Assembly: GCA_013694835.1 (NCBI GenBank)
Contig: JACDBP010000127.1
Span: 1-14,801, forward strand
Direction of reading: 5' to 3'
Source of the DNA: Chloroflexota bacterium
Lineage (GTDB): Bacteria; Chloroflexota; Limnocylindria; Limnocylindrales; CSP1-4
Length of the DNA: 14,801 bases
Below, in pieces: positions 1 through 8,518 of the stretch. Under the pieces are notes generated by a model. It did not search any database. It had not been told where the DNA came from and saw only the letters and a list, made by a program, of their open reading frames with translations. Within the stretch, counting starts at the first letter, position 1. Each line of letters starts with the position of its first letter. Both the position numbers and the translations under genes were made by a program.

Positions 1-2
1 GC

Positions 3-596
3 GCAACGCCGAGCCCGGCGCCCGGAGCAAGCTCGGGCCTCAGCCCGTCGCCGTCGCCGACGAGCCGACCCACCCGCACGCCGAACGCAACCGTCACCGG
101 TGCCACCGTGCAGCCGACCCGTTTCCCTTCGCCGGGCGAGAGTCCCGAGATCGGGCTCCGCATCGGTGACGTGGCGCCGCCACTCTCGTTGGACGGGCTG
201 GGCGGCGACGAGGGCCGCATCGACACGGCGCTGCTGCGGGGCAAACCGGTGTGGGTCAACTTCATGGCCAGCTACTGCCCGCCATGCGTCGACGAGCTGC
301 CGTTGATGGAGCGCATCCAGGCTGCCTACCCCGACGACTTCACGATCCTGCTGGTCGACGTGCAGGAGCCGGAGCCGGTCATCCAGGAGTTCGTCGCCTC
401 GCTCGCTCTTACGCTCCCCGTGGGGCTGGACCGCGACGGTCAGGCGGCGGAGGACTGGCGTGCGCTGGCCCTGCCGATCCACTTCTGGCTCGACGGGGAC
501 GGGCGCATCCGTGGCGTCGTCTACGGCGGCGCCGGCCCCGAGATCCTGCTTGACGGTCTGCGAACGGTGGTGCCGACGGCGTCGTTCGAGCCGTGA
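3..596 (+). CDS. TlpA/ResA-like thioredoxin-fold protein (5' end beyond window)
   Basis: This is an extracytoplasmic-type thiol-disulfide oxidoreductase of the TlpA/ResA/AhpC-TSA superfamily. The frame is open from the left edge, so the gene probably starts outside the window. The first 35 visible codons encode a Pro/Ser/Thr/Ala-rich stretch typical of a linker after a signal peptide or membrane anchor. A GTG at 108 would give a 162-residue protein and is an alternative start. Counting from that GTG, the domain shows a redox-active CPPC (C57, C60) after VNFMASY, and an LPIHFWLDGDGRI segment in which P123 is the expected cis-proline next to the active site. Such proteins reduce disulfides in cytochrome c maturation or exported proteins, but the partner is not visible here. 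The neighbour 70 bp downstream is otsB on the same strand. The family is clear; the specific role is not. Confidence 0.82.
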   Translation, partial: ATPSPAPGASSGLSPSPSPTSRPTRTPNATVTGATVQPTRFPSPGESPEIGLRIGDVAPPLSLDGLGGDEGRIDTALLRGKPVWVNFMASYCPPCVDELPLMERIQAAYPDDFTILLVDVQEPEPVIQEFVASLALTLPVGLDRDGQAAEDWRALALPIHFWLDGDGRIRGVVYGGAGPEILLDGLRTVVPTASFEP

Positions 597-666
597 GCGG
601 CTGGTGACCTCGGCGAGCGGTCCAGGCCCCGCGGTGTTCCCGGCGGTCGGGCGCCCGGAAGATGCC

Positions 667-1530
667 ATGGCACGACCGCCGGTGGCGGTCCGCGCTGCGG
701 GCGCGCTGGGGCTGGTGGCACCGCTGCTGCGGTCGCGCCCGGTGCTCGTCGTCTCGGACTTCGATGGCACGCTCAGCCCGATCAACCCCGATCCGTGGGG
801 TGCGTTCATCGTGCCGCTCGCCCGGCGCGCGTTGCGGAGGCTGGTCAGCGTGCCGGGGGTGCACGTCGCCATCCTCTCGGGACGGACGGCGGCCGACGTC
901 GCGGGTCGGGTGCGCGTCGGCGGTGCCCTGTACCTCGGCAACCACGGGCTGGAGCGCGGCGCCCTGGTTCGCCGCCAGCGGGCCGACTCGATGCGGGTCG
1001 CGACGCGGCCTTCGCCGAGTATCTACGGCGACACGGCCGAGCGACTGGCCGCGGAGCTGCCACGCCTCATCACGGAGCCGTGGCTGGTCGTGGAGCGAAA
1101 GGCACCGGCCGTTGCGTTCCACTACCGAAGTGCACCCGACACGCTGCTCGCCGGGCGGCGGGTCGCGGACGCCGTCGACGCGCTGGATCCCGGCCGACTG
1201 CTGGTTCGATTCCCGGGCCGGCGCGTCCTGGAGCTGCGGCCGCCCGGTGTCGTCGCCAAGGGCGAGGCGATGGCAGAACTCATCGCGGAGATCCAGCCGC
1301 GGCTGACCCTGATGCTCGGCGACGACCGCAGCGATGCGCTGGCCTTTGCAGCGCTGCGTTCAGCCCGCGACGCGGGCACGACGGACGGCGCCGCCATCGC
1401 CGTCCAGGCATTCGCGGAGGCACCCCGTGAGGTCGCCGAAGCGGCCGACGTGCTGCTGGCCGCCCCGGTCGAGGCGGCCCGATTCCTGGCCGCGCTGGCC
1501 AGAGGCCTGCGCGCCGACCCCGCTCGCTGA
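667..1530 (+). CDS. otsB: Trehalose-6-phosphate phosphatase (HAD family)
   Basis: Predicted to hydrolyse trehalose 6-phosphate to trehalose and phosphate in the cytosol, the second step of the OtsA-OtsB pathway. The 287-residue protein has all HAD motifs: motif I SDFDGTLSPI with nucleophile D31 and acid/base D33, motif II LSGR around S71, a catalytic Lys in AKGEAM (K198), and motif IV GDDRSDALAF with D219 and D220 for Mg2+. Length is slightly above the usual 250-270 because of about 25 N-terminal residues. I chose ATG 667 because GGAAG lies 5 nt upstream. An in-frame GTG at 604, 7 nt after the thioredoxin gene stop, would add 21 residues and would suggest coupled translation. otsA lies immediately downstream on the opposite strand, converging tail to tail, which supports the assignment. 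Confidence in family is high and in the exact start moderate. Confidence 0.92.
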   Translation: MARPPVAVRAAGALGLVAPLLRSRPVLVVSDFDGTLSPINPDPWGAFIVPLARRALRRLVSVPGVHVAILSGRTAADVAGRVRVGGALYLGNHGLERGALVRRQRADSMRVATRPSPSIYGDTAERLAAELPRLITEPWLVVERKAPAVAFHYRSAPDTLLAGRRVADAVDALDPGRLLVRFPGRRVLELRPPGVVAKGEAMAELIAEIQPRLTLMLGDDRSDALAFAALRSARDAGTTDGAAIAVQAFAEAPREVAEAADVLLAAPVEAARFLAALARGLRADPAR

Positions 1531-1550
1531 GGCGACCGCTCAGCCGGTCG
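1526..1550. other. Overlapping inverted repeats at convergent otsB/otsA stops
   Basis: Only 9 bp separate the otsB stop (TGA 1528-1530) from the otsA stop (complement of 1540-1542). GCTGAG at 1526-1531 pairs with CTCAGC at 1539-1544 (7-nt loop) and places both stop codons in the stem. CGACCG at 1533-1538 also pairs with CGGTCG at 1545-1550 (6-nt loop), so the two hairpins are mutually exclusive. Neither is followed by a T-run, so a bidirectional terminator is possible but unproven. Confidence 0.3.
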
Positions 1551-3183
1551 TGGATCCCTCCATCACCGGTTCGAAGCCGCGCAGCGTGTCTCGCAGCTGA
1601 CGCGACGGCGGGCGCTGGCCGGTCGCGACGCGAGTCAGGTCCCGGAGCTGACGTCCGAGCCACCACTCCAGGTCTTCCTCGCGGACGCTCGCCCGCAACC
1701 GACGAGCCCGACGCATCCGCTCGTCGAGGGACATCGCCAGTGCCCGCTCGAGCGCCCGGGCCGTGCCGGCGACGTCCGCGGCGGTGACCATCAGCGCATC
1801 CGATGCCAGCTGCTCGGCGGCGCCCGCGGTCTCCGACAGCACCAGCACCGGGTCGGCCACGAGCACGGCCTCCTTGGCGACGAGGTTCATGCCGTCCGCG
1901 ATCGGGTTCACCAGGACCGTGTCCGCCAGCTGGAGTGCCGCGATGGCCAGCGCGTAGTCGCTCCCGTCGAGCATCCAGATCGGGGCCTCGTCCGGATCGC
2001 CCATGCCGTTGACGCGGGCGACGACCTCGCGGACAGCCGTGGCGTAGTCGGCGTACTCGGCCAAATTCTCGCGGCTGGCCGACTGGATCGCCAGGAAACG
2101 GACCCGCGCGCGCAGGTCGGGGCGCCTGGCGAGCAGCGCCTCGAAGGCGAGGAAACCGCGGAGCGCGTTCTTGGACGGCTCCAGTCGATCGACCCGGACG
2201 ACCAGTCTTGGCCCGCCTGCGCGTGCGAGCCGCACCTGGAGCGCCGCGCGGTGTGCCGCGACCGCCGGCCCGCGGGCGAGGCGCACGAGCGAGGCCGGAT
2301 CGAGCGAGATGGGGTAGGCCCGCACCCAGATCGTCCGGCCGCGCCAGCGAACGTTCCGTCCCGCCGGGTCGACGCGCGCGTCTCGCACGAACGCATCGAC
2401 CGTGCCCAGGAAGTTCGTCGCGTACCGGTCCGTCTGGAAGCCGACGATGTCGTTCTCCAGGAGTCCCTCGCAGATCGCTCGCCGGAGCGCCTGCGGCAGG
2501 ACTTCCCAGTAGTCGGGCGAGGGCCACGGGATGTGGTTGAAGTGGAGCAGCAGGCTCTCCGGCCTCGCCGCGCGAACAGCCCCGGCCGCCAGGTAGAGGT
2601 GGTAATCCTGGAGCAGCACCACCGGTCGACCCCTGCCGGCAGCGGCGACCGCGGACCGTGCCAGCGCCTCGTTGACGACCCGGTAGCCATCGCGCCAGGC
2701 TTGGATGAGGCGGTCATCGACCTTGGGTTCGTACGGCAGCTGGTAGAGGCGGTGCTGGATGAACCAGAGGAACGGGTTCGAGACCGTGGCGTAGTGGAGG
2801 TCGTAGGCCTCGTCGCTGACGTCTGCCAGCACGAGCCGCAGGTCCTGATCGGGCAGCTGGGCGCGGATGAGCTCCTCGAGGTCACCGCCGCCCGACCCAC
2901 CATCGCCGAGCGCACGGGCGGCCAGTCGATCGCCCGGGTTCATGGCCGTGCTGACCCATGTCACGGGGGCGATCCGGCCGAGCTCGGCGAGCGCCGTCAC
3001 CAGCCCGCCCGAGCCACGCGTCGCCCGCCAGGTCCCACCTCGGTGGCTGAAGGTCAGCGGTCCCCGGTTCGAGACGACGGTCAGGCGCTGGCCGTCCGGC
3101 ACCAGCAGCCGGAGGTACTCGCGCAGCCGATCGCCCTGGGCGTCCTTGGTGGGGTGCAGCCCCTCGTCGCGGCGGCGTTGCAT
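1540..3183 (-). CDS. otsA: Trehalose-6-phosphate synthase (GT20), last gene of the nuo operon
   Basis: Predicted cytosolic GT20 retaining glycosyltransferase making trehalose 6-phosphate from a nucleotide-diphosphate glucose and glucose 6-phosphate. The 547-residue protein has the family landmarks in order: VVSNRGPL with R40, the GSGG loop at 57-60, LQDYH with D193, HFNHIPWP with H217, VDRLEPSKN with phosphate-binding R333 and K338, and ADGMNLVAKE with D430 and E438. The EPSKN variant differs from the enterobacterial DYSKG form and resembles a divergent OtsA group. About 30 extra N-terminal residues precede the first beta strand. The ATG start lies 14 nt after the nuoN stop, with GGGAG 10 nt upstream overlapping that stop, so it is probably co-transcribed with complex I. 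otsB converges on it from the other strand. NDP-sugar preference cannot be read from the sequence. Confidence 0.92.
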   Translation of the reverse strand: MQRRRDEGLHPTKDAQGDRLREYLRLLVPDGQRLTVVSNRGPLTFSHRGGTWRATRGSGGLVTALAELGRIAPVTWVSTAMNPGDRLAARALGDGGSGGGDLEELIRAQLPDQDLRLVLADVSDEAYDLHYATVSNPFLWFIQHRLYQLPYEPKVDDRLIQAWRDGYRVVNEALARSAVAAAGRGRPVVLLQDYHLYLAAGAVRAARPESLLLHFNHIPWPSPDYWEVLPQALRRAICEGLLENDIVGFQTDRYATNFLGTVDAFVRDARVDPAGRNVRWRGRTIWVRAYPISLDPASLVRLARGPAVAAHRAALQVRLARAGGPRLVVRVDRLEPSKNALRGFLAFEALLARRPDLRARVRFLAIQSASRENLAEYADYATAVREVVARVNGMGDPDEAPIWMLDGSDYALAIAALQLADTVLVNPIADGMNLVAKEAVLVADPVLVLSETAGAAEQLASDALMVTAADVAGTARALERALAMSLDERMRRARRLRASVREEDLEWWLGRQLRDLTRVATGQRPPSRQLRDTLRGFEPVMEGSTTG

Positions 3184-3193
3184 CAGTCAGCCG

Positions 3194-3198
3194 CTCCC
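3194..3198 (-). promoter_or_regulatory. Ribosome binding site of otsA
   Basis: GGGAG on the minus strand, 10 nt upstream of the otsA ATG and overlapping the last base of the nuoN stop. It supports the 3183 start and translation of otsA from the nuo transcript. Confidence 0.5.
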
Positions 3199-4691
3199 TA
3201 GAGGAGCGCCCGCGCGGCCTCCTGGGCGAATGCGATGACCGGACCGGGCACGAGACCGATGAGGATCGTCGCGACGGCCGACAGGACGAGGCCCGCCGAG
3301 ACCAGCCGCCCGACCTGGACGGGGGCCGTCTGCTCGGACGGCTCTCCCATGTACATCACCACGGCGATGCGCAGGTAGTAGAACGCGGCCGCCGCGGCGT
3401 TCAGGACCGTGAGGACCGCGAGGCCGATGAGCCATGGGCTGTCCACCTGCACGGCGGCGATGATCACGTAGGCCTTGGCCCAGAAGCCGGCCAGCGGCGG
3501 GATCCCGGTGAGCGACAGCAGGAACAGGAACATCAATGCGCCGAGCAGCGGCGCCCGCCGTCCCAGCCCGGCGAACGTGGTGATCTGGCTGGTCACGCCG
3601 GTGCGCTTCTGGAGGGCCGTAACGACCGCGAACGCGCCGAGGTTCATGAATGAATAGGCCGCGCTGTAGAAGAGGAGCGCTTCCAGGCCGGCCCGCTCCG
3701 TGTCGCTGCCAGGCGGCGCCGCCGCATAGGCCGCGAGGCCGACCAGGATGTACCCGGTGTGGGCGATGGAGCTGTAGGCCAGCATCCGCTTGATGTTGTC
3801 CTGGGTCAGCGCGACGAGGTTGCCGAGCGTCATCGTCAGCGCCGCCAGCACCACGATGAAGGGCACCCAGTCCGCCTTGAGCGGGGCCAGCGCATCGACG
3901 AACAGCCGCAGGATCAGCGCAAAGGCAGCGACCTTGGGACCGACCGAGAGGTAGCCGGTCACGGGCGTGGGGGAGCCCTGGTACGCATCGGGCGTCCAGT
4001 AGTGGAACGGCACGGCCGCGATCTTGAAGGCGACGCCGGCCGTCAGCAGCGCGAGGCCCATCGTGAGTGCCGGCGTCAGGGAGACGGCGCCATCGAGGCT
4101 GGTGAGGACGGCCGCGACCTCCGGGATGCGCGTCGATCCGGCAAACCCCCAGACCAGCGCCAGGCCGAAGAGGAAGATGGCGCTGGAGAACGAGCCCAGC
4201 AGGAAGTACTTGATCGCGCCCTCGGTCGAGAGCCCGTCGCGCTTGGCGTAACCGGCCAGCATGTAGCCCGGCAGCACCAGCAGCTCCAATGCCAGGAACA
4301 GCACCAGCAGGTCGCGCGCCGCACCCAGCAGCATCGCGCCGCTGATGGCGAACATGAGTGTCGAGGCGTACTCCGCCATCGGCAGCCTGCGCGGATGCAG
4401 GTAGTCGGGCGAGAAGAGGATCGTCAGCAGGGCGATCGAGAGGAACAGGAGGTCGAGGAAGCTGGTCAGGGCGTCGCGGACATAGGCGCCGCCGAAGACC
4501 TCCACCTCCCCGCCGCCGAAATACCACGCGGTGTATCCGGTGAGCGCGATCGCGCCCAGCAGCCCGACGACCATCACGCCGGTGACCAGGCGGTCGCGGC
4601 CGGGCCGAGCGATGTCCAGCACGACCGCCAGCATCGCGAGCGCGAAGACGGCGAGCAGCGGCCCGATGGCCAACCACTCCTGCGCGCTCAC
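3198..4691 (-). CDS. nuoN: NADH-quinone oxidoreductase subunit N
   Basis: Antiporter-like proton-pumping membrane subunit (Mrp-type proton_antipo_M family), nearest of the three antiporter-like subunits to the quinone module. The 497-residue protein is almost entirely hydrophobic helices. It keeps the proton-path residues: Glu in LALELLVLPGYM (E136), Lys in AGVAFKIAAVPFHYW (K223) and Lys in the following helix SVGPKVAAF (K253). The TPDAYQGSPTPVTGYLS segment is the NuoN version of the broken helix. I chose GTG 4691 because it forms a 4-nt GTGA overlap with the nuoM stop and leads directly into the first membrane helix; the longer open frame upstream is nuoM shadow. otsA follows 14 nt downstream. 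Length is normal for the family. Confidence 0.96.
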   Translation of the reverse strand: MSAQEWLAIGPLLAVFALAMLAVVLDIARPGRDRLVTGVMVVGLLGAIALTGYTAWYFGGGEVEVFGGAYVRDALTSFLDLLFLSIALLTILFSPDYLHPRRLPMAEYASTLMFAISGAMLLGAARDLLVLFLALELLVLPGYMLAGYAKRDGLSTEGAIKYFLLGSFSSAIFLFGLALVWGFAGSTRIPEVAAVLTSLDGAVSLTPALTMGLALLTAGVAFKIAAVPFHYWTPDAYQGSPTPVTGYLSVGPKVAAFALILRLFVDALAPLKADWVPFIVVLAALTMTLGNLVALTQDNIKRMLAYSSIAHTGYILVGLAAYAAAPPGSDTERAGLEALLFYSAAYSFMNLGAFAVVTALQKRTGVTSQITTFAGLGRRAPLLGALMFLFLLSLTGIPPLAGFWAKAYVIIAAVQVDSPWLIGLAVLTVLNAAAAAFYYLRIAVVMYMGEPSEQTAPVQVGRLVSAGLVLSAVATILIGLVPGPVIAFAQEAARALL

Positions 4692-6211
4692 GGGGCCACC
4701 CCGGCCGTCGCGTCGCGGAACTGGAGCAGGATGCCATCGACCGGCACGTGGATGAGCTCCAGCACGAGGCCCGGGAAGAGGCCGAAGATCACGGTCAGTG
4801 CCACGAGCGGCGTGAGCGTCACCAGCTCGGTCGGCGTCATGTCGGTCAGGTGGTGCCCCAGGCCCTTCAGGAAGTCGGAGACCTCGCCGAAGATGAGCCG
4901 CTGGTACATCCACATCAGGTACGCCGCCCCGACGGTCATCACGATGGTGGCGCTGAAGGCGGCCACCGGCGAGACCGCGAAGGTGCCGACGAACACCAGG
5001 AACTCGCCCACGAATCCGGCCAGACCGGGCAGCCCGATGGAGGCGAGCATGAAGAAGCCGAAGATCGCGGCATAGACCGGCGTCCGCGCCGCCAGGCCGC
5101 CCATCTTGGCGATGGTCCGGTCATGGGTCCGCTCGTAGAGCACCCCGACGCACAGGAAAAGGGCGCCGGTGATGATGCCGTGATTGACCATCTGGAGGAT
5201 CGCCCCCTCCATGCCCTGCTGCTGGAAGATGAAGATGCCCAGCGTCACGAAGCCCATGTGGCTCACAGAGCTGTAGGCGATCAGCTTCTTCATGTCCGGC
5301 TGCACCAGCGCCACGATCGCCCCATAGATGATGGCGATGAGCGACAGGCCGATGATCCACGGTGCGTAGGACTGCGCCGCGTCGGGGAACATGCCCACGG
5401 CGAAGCGGATGAACCCGTAGCCGCCCAGCTTCAGGAGGACACCCGCCAGGATCACCGAGCCCGCCGTGGGAGCCTCCACGTGCGCGTCGGGAAGCCAGGT
5501 GTGGAAGGGGAACATCGGGACCTTGATCGCAAAGGCGAGGAAGAAGGCGCCGAAGGCGAACAGCTGGAGGGTGATGTCGAACCCGAACTGGCGCAACTGC
5601 TCGTAGTCGAAGGCGCCCGCCCAGTCCCCGCCGTGCCCTGCCTGGAAGGCGAACGCGGTGGCCAGGATCGCCACTAGCATCAGCAGCGAACCGGCGAGCG
5701 TGTAGAGCACGAACTTGATCGTCGCGTAGATGCGGTTCGCGCCGCCCCAGATGCCGATGATGAGATACATCGGCACGAGCACGACCTCGAAGAAGATGTA
5801 GAACAGGAACAGATCGAGCGCCGTGAAGACGCCGATCATGCCCACCTCGAGGATGAGGAAGGAGATCATGAACTCCTTCACCCGGTCCTTGATGGGCCCG
5901 AAGCTGGCCAGGATGCTGATCCAGCTGAGGGTCGTGGTGAGCACGACGAGGACGAGCGAGATGCCGTCGATGCCGAGCTTGTACTGGATGCCGAAAGCGG
6001 GGATCCAGTCGAGCTGCTCCACGTACTGGAAGCCTGCCTGGCGCGCGTCGAAGGCGGGCAGCAGCGCCAGCGACAGCGCGAAGCTGACGAGAGCCGTCGC
6101 CAGCGCCGCCCATCGGACCAGCTGGACGTTGTGGCGCGGGATGAAGGCGATCAGCAGCGCGCCGATCAACGGCGAGAAGGTCACCAGCGTCAGGATCGGC
6201 AGCTCGGTCAC
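4688..6211 (-). CDS. nuoM: NADH-quinone oxidoreductase subunit M
   Basis: Middle antiporter-like proton-pumping subunit of complex I, 507 residues with about 14 membrane helices. Conserved features include FFEVVLVPMYLIIGIWGG with the TM5 Glu (E142), FAIKVPMFPFHTWLPDAH with the TM7 Lys (K230) and the broken-helix region VEAPTAGSVILAGVLLKLGGYG with K261. The C-terminal antiporter half is intact through SIGLPGLAGFVGEF. GTG 6211 is the start: it lies 2 nt after the nuoL stop and has a very strong AGGAGG 9 nt upstream, the best Shine-Dalgarno in the window. A longer in-frame extension into nuoL has no support. The stop overlaps the nuoN start in GTGA. Confidence 0.97.
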   Translation of the reverse strand: MTELPILTLVTFSPLIGALLIAFIPRHNVQLVRWAALATALVSFALSLALLPAFDARQAGFQYVEQLDWIPAFGIQYKLGIDGISLVLVVLTTTLSWISILASFGPIKDRVKEFMISFLILEVGMIGVFTALDLFLFYIFFEVVLVPMYLIIGIWGGANRIYATIKFVLYTLAGSLLMLVAILATAFAFQAGHGGDWAGAFDYEQLRQFGFDITLQLFAFGAFFLAFAIKVPMFPFHTWLPDAHVEAPTAGSVILAGVLLKLGGYGFIRFAVGMFPDAAQSYAPWIIGLSLIAIIYGAIVALVQPDMKKLIAYSSVSHMGFVTLGIFIFQQQGMEGAILQMVNHGIITGALFLCVGVLYERTHDRTIAKMGGLAARTPVYAAIFGFFMLASIGLPGLAGFVGEFLVFVGTFAVSPVAAFSATIVMTVGAAYLMWMYQRLIFGEVSDFLKGLGHHLTDMTPTELVTLTPLVALTVIFGLFPGLVLELIHVPVDGILLQFRDATAGVAP

Positions 6212-6213
6212 CG

Positions 6214-8193
6214 CTAGCGCCCTCCTGCCACGAAGTAGCCCACGGCGACGACGATGAGGCTGAGCGCGATGCCCAGGGCGTAGTTCTGCACGCGGCCCGT
6301 CTGGATGTGACGCAGTCCGCGGCCCGACCGCTGCGTGAGGCCGGCGACGCCGTTGACCGCGCCATCGATGATGTGCACGTCGAACCACCAGAGCCCACGC
6401 GCGACCAACCCGCCGGCGCGGACGAAGATCAGGTCGTTCAGGTCGTCGAAGAACCACTTATGGAACGAGCCCGTGTACAGCGGCCGCAGCCGGTCGGTCA
6501 GCCGCTCCACGACGGCCGGGCGCGGCTTCGCCTGCAGGCCCAGTAGTGGCACCCGGAAGCCGAACAGGCGCATCGCGGCGAGCACGCCGAGGACCGCCAC
6601 CGCCACGCTCGCGCCGGCCAGGAAGCCATCGAGGCCGAGCACCTGGAACGGCTCGGCCTGGCCGCGGCCCAGCACCTCGTTCGCGCCCTCGAAGACGGGC
6701 TCCATCCACTGCTCGATGAGCCCGGCACCGATCGGGAAACCGAGCGCGACGCCCAGCACCGCCGATGGGATCGCCAGCAGCAGCAGCGGCACGGTCATGG
6801 AGCGTGGCGACTCGTGGACGCGCGGCTCAACGGCGGGGTCGACGTTGCTCGGCCCGTAGAAGGTCTTGCCCATCAGCCGGAACATGTAGAACGCGGTCAT
6901 CAGCGCCACGACGATGCCGATCGCCCAGACCCAGACGAAGCCGTTCTTCCAGGCCTGCCCCAGGATCTCGTCCTTGCTGAAGAAGCCCGCGAGCGGCGGG
7001 ATGCCGGCGATCGCGATGGCGCCGATGAGCATCGTGATGTGGGTGATGGGCATCTTCCGCCAGAGCCCGCCCATCCGGTTCATGTCCTGCTCGTCGTGGA
7101 CGCCGTGGATCACCGAGCCGCTGCCGAGGAACAGCAGGCCTTTGAAGAAGCCGTGGGTCATGAGATGGAAGATGGCGGCGGTGAAGGCACCCACGCCGAG
7201 CGCTGCGAACATGTAGCCGAGCTGGCTCAGCGTGGAGTAGGCCAGCACCCGCTTGATGTCGCGTTGGGTGAAGGCGATGGATGCGGCGAGGATGGCCGTG
7301 AAGATGCCGACGCCGGCGATGAGCCACATCGCCGAGGGACTCTGCACGAACAGCGGGTTGGCCCGCGCGACCATGTACACCCCGGCGTTGACCATCGTCG
7401 CGGCGTGGATGAGGGCGCTCACCGGGGTTGGGCCCTCCATCGCGTCCGGAAGCCAGACGTGGAGTGGGAACTGGGCGCTCTTGCCGACGGCGCCCAGGAA
7501 CAGCAGCAGCGCGAGGCCGGTCATCTGCCACGGCTGGATCACCCCGGACTCGGCGAGCAGCGGGATACGCTCGAAGACCTCCGGGAAGTTCAGCGTGCCG
7601 ACGGTCGTCCAGATGGCCATGATGCCGAGCGCGAAGCCCACGTCGCCGACTCGGTTGACGAGGAACGCCTTCTTCGCCGCCAGCGCCGCCGACCGACGTC
7701 CGTACCAGAAGCCGATCAGCAGGTAGCTCGAGAGCCCCACCAGCTCCCACGCGGCGAACAGCAGCAGGAAGTTGTCCGCGAGGACGAGCAGCAGCATCGA
7801 GAACATGAACAGGTTGAGGTAGGCGAAGAATCGCCAGCGTCCCGGGTCATGGGCCATGTAGCCGATCGAGTAGACATGGACCAGCATGCCCACCGTGCAG
7901 ACCACGATGAGCAGGGCCGCCGTGAGGTTGTCGACCGCGAAGTTGGCCTCGATCCGGAAGTCGCCGGCGGGGATCCATTCGTAGAGCGTGAAGTGAAGAC
8001 CTTGCGCGCCGTAGGCGTTCAGGAAGAGCGTGTTGTAGACGAGGTACATCGCGATCAGCCAGGTCGCCACGATGGCGCCGACGGCGATGATCCAGGCCCG
8101 CTGGTAGAGCCGCCGACCCACGAGCGCGGTGAGCGCGAAGCCGCCGATCGGGAGCGCCAGGAGCAGCGTGACGAGGAGCTGGTCGGTGGTCAT
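6214..8193 (-). CDS. nuoL: NADH-quinone oxidoreductase subunit L
   Basis: Distal antiporter-like proton-pumping subunit of complex I, 659 residues. Conserved elements are FAAWELVGLSSYLLIGFW with the TM5 Glu (E150), GAVGKSAQFPLHVWLPDAMEG with the TM7 Lys (K238), the histidine in SALIHAATMV (H263), and THGFFKGLLFLGSGSVIH with K351. After the antiporter domain (roughly residues 80-450) comes the C-terminal part expected to carry the lateral helix that runs along NuoM and NuoN, ending in a final membrane segment (about residues 637-657). ATG 8193 starts 13 nt after the nuoK stop without a strong Shine-Dalgarno. Length and order (K-L-M-N) are standard. Confidence 0.97.
   Translation of the reverse strand: MTTDQLLVTLLLALPIGGFALTALVGRRLYQRAWIIAVGAIVATWLIAMYLVYNTLFLNAYGAQGLHFTLYEWIPAGDFRIEANFAVDNLTAALLIVVCTVGMLVHVYSIGYMAHDPGRWRFFAYLNLFMFSMLLLVLADNFLLLFAAWELVGLSSYLLIGFWYGRRSAALAAKKAFLVNRVGDVGFALGIMAIWTTVGTLNFPEVFERIPLLAESGVIQPWQMTGLALLLFLGAVGKSAQFPLHVWLPDAMEGPTPVSALIHAATMVNAGVYMVARANPLFVQSPSAMWLIAGVGIFTAILAASIAFTQRDIKRVLAYSTLSQLGYMFAALGVGAFTAAIFHLMTHGFFKGLLFLGSGSVIHGVHDEQDMNRMGGLWRKMPITHITMLIGAIAIAGIPPLAGFFSKDEILGQAWKNGFVWVWAIGIVVALMTAFYMFRLMGKTFYGPSNVDPAVEPRVHESPRSMTVPLLLLAIPSAVLGVALGFPIGAGLIEQWMEPVFEGANEVLGRGQAEPFQVLGLDGFLAGASVAVAVLGVLAAMRLFGFRVPLLGLQAKPRPAVVERLTDRLRPLYTGSFHKWFFDDLNDLIFVRAGGLVARGLWWFDVHIIDGAVNGVAGLTQRSGRGLRHIQTGRVQNYALGIALSLIVVAVGYFVAGGR
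6221..6226 (-). promoter_or_regulatory. Strong ribosome binding site of nuoM
   Basis: AGGAGG on the minus strand, inside the last codons of nuoL and 9 nt before the GTG at 6211. It fixes the nuoM start. Confidence 0.75.
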
Positions 8194-8206
8194 CCGGCCA
8201 CGCCCG

Positions 8207-8518
8207 CTACTCCCGCATCGAGTGGTACTCGTCGACGAGCGGCGTTCGGCGGTTGCGGTAGATGGCGATGACGATGGCGAGGCCGACGGTCGCCTCCGCC
8301 GCGGCGACGGCCATCACGATCAGGGCGATGACCGACGCCCGGTCGGCGAGCTCCGGCGTGAAGGCGCCGAAGGCGACGATGACCAGGTTGACGGCATTGA
8401 TCATCAGCTCGATGGACATCAGCATCGCGATCGCGTTCCGTCGCGCGAGGAAACCGAAGGTACCGATGCAGAACAGCAGCGAGGCGAGCACGAGGTAGGC
8501 GTCGAGCGACTGGCTCAT
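8207..8518 (-). CDS. nuoK: NADH-quinone oxidoreductase subunit K
   Basis: Small membrane subunit of complex I, 103 residues with three helices, part of the proton channel between NuoJ and NuoN. Both key membrane glutamates are present: E37 in LMSIELMINAVN (TM2) and E75 in VAAAEATVGLAI (TM3). The start ATG at 8518 forms an ATGA overlap with the nuoJ stop; a longer open frame upstream is only nuoJ shadow. Length is typical (about 100). Confidence 0.97.
   Translation of the reverse strand: MSQSLDAYLVLASLLFCIGTFGFLARRNAIAMLMSIELMINAVNLVIVAFGAFTPELADRASVIALIVMAVAAAEATVGLAIVIAIYRNRRTPLVDEYHSMRE

Noticed and set aside
597..666. Promoter or terminator between the thioredoxin gene and otsB
   Set aside because: No convincing -35/-10 pair or hairpin with a T-run was seen; the region may be coding if otsB starts at GTG 604.
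6814..8271. Plus-strand frames opposite nuoL (and similar ones at 2251-3201, 3759-5075 and 4748-5677)
   Set aside because: They lie antisense to well-supported nuo and ots genes and have the composition of shadow frames.
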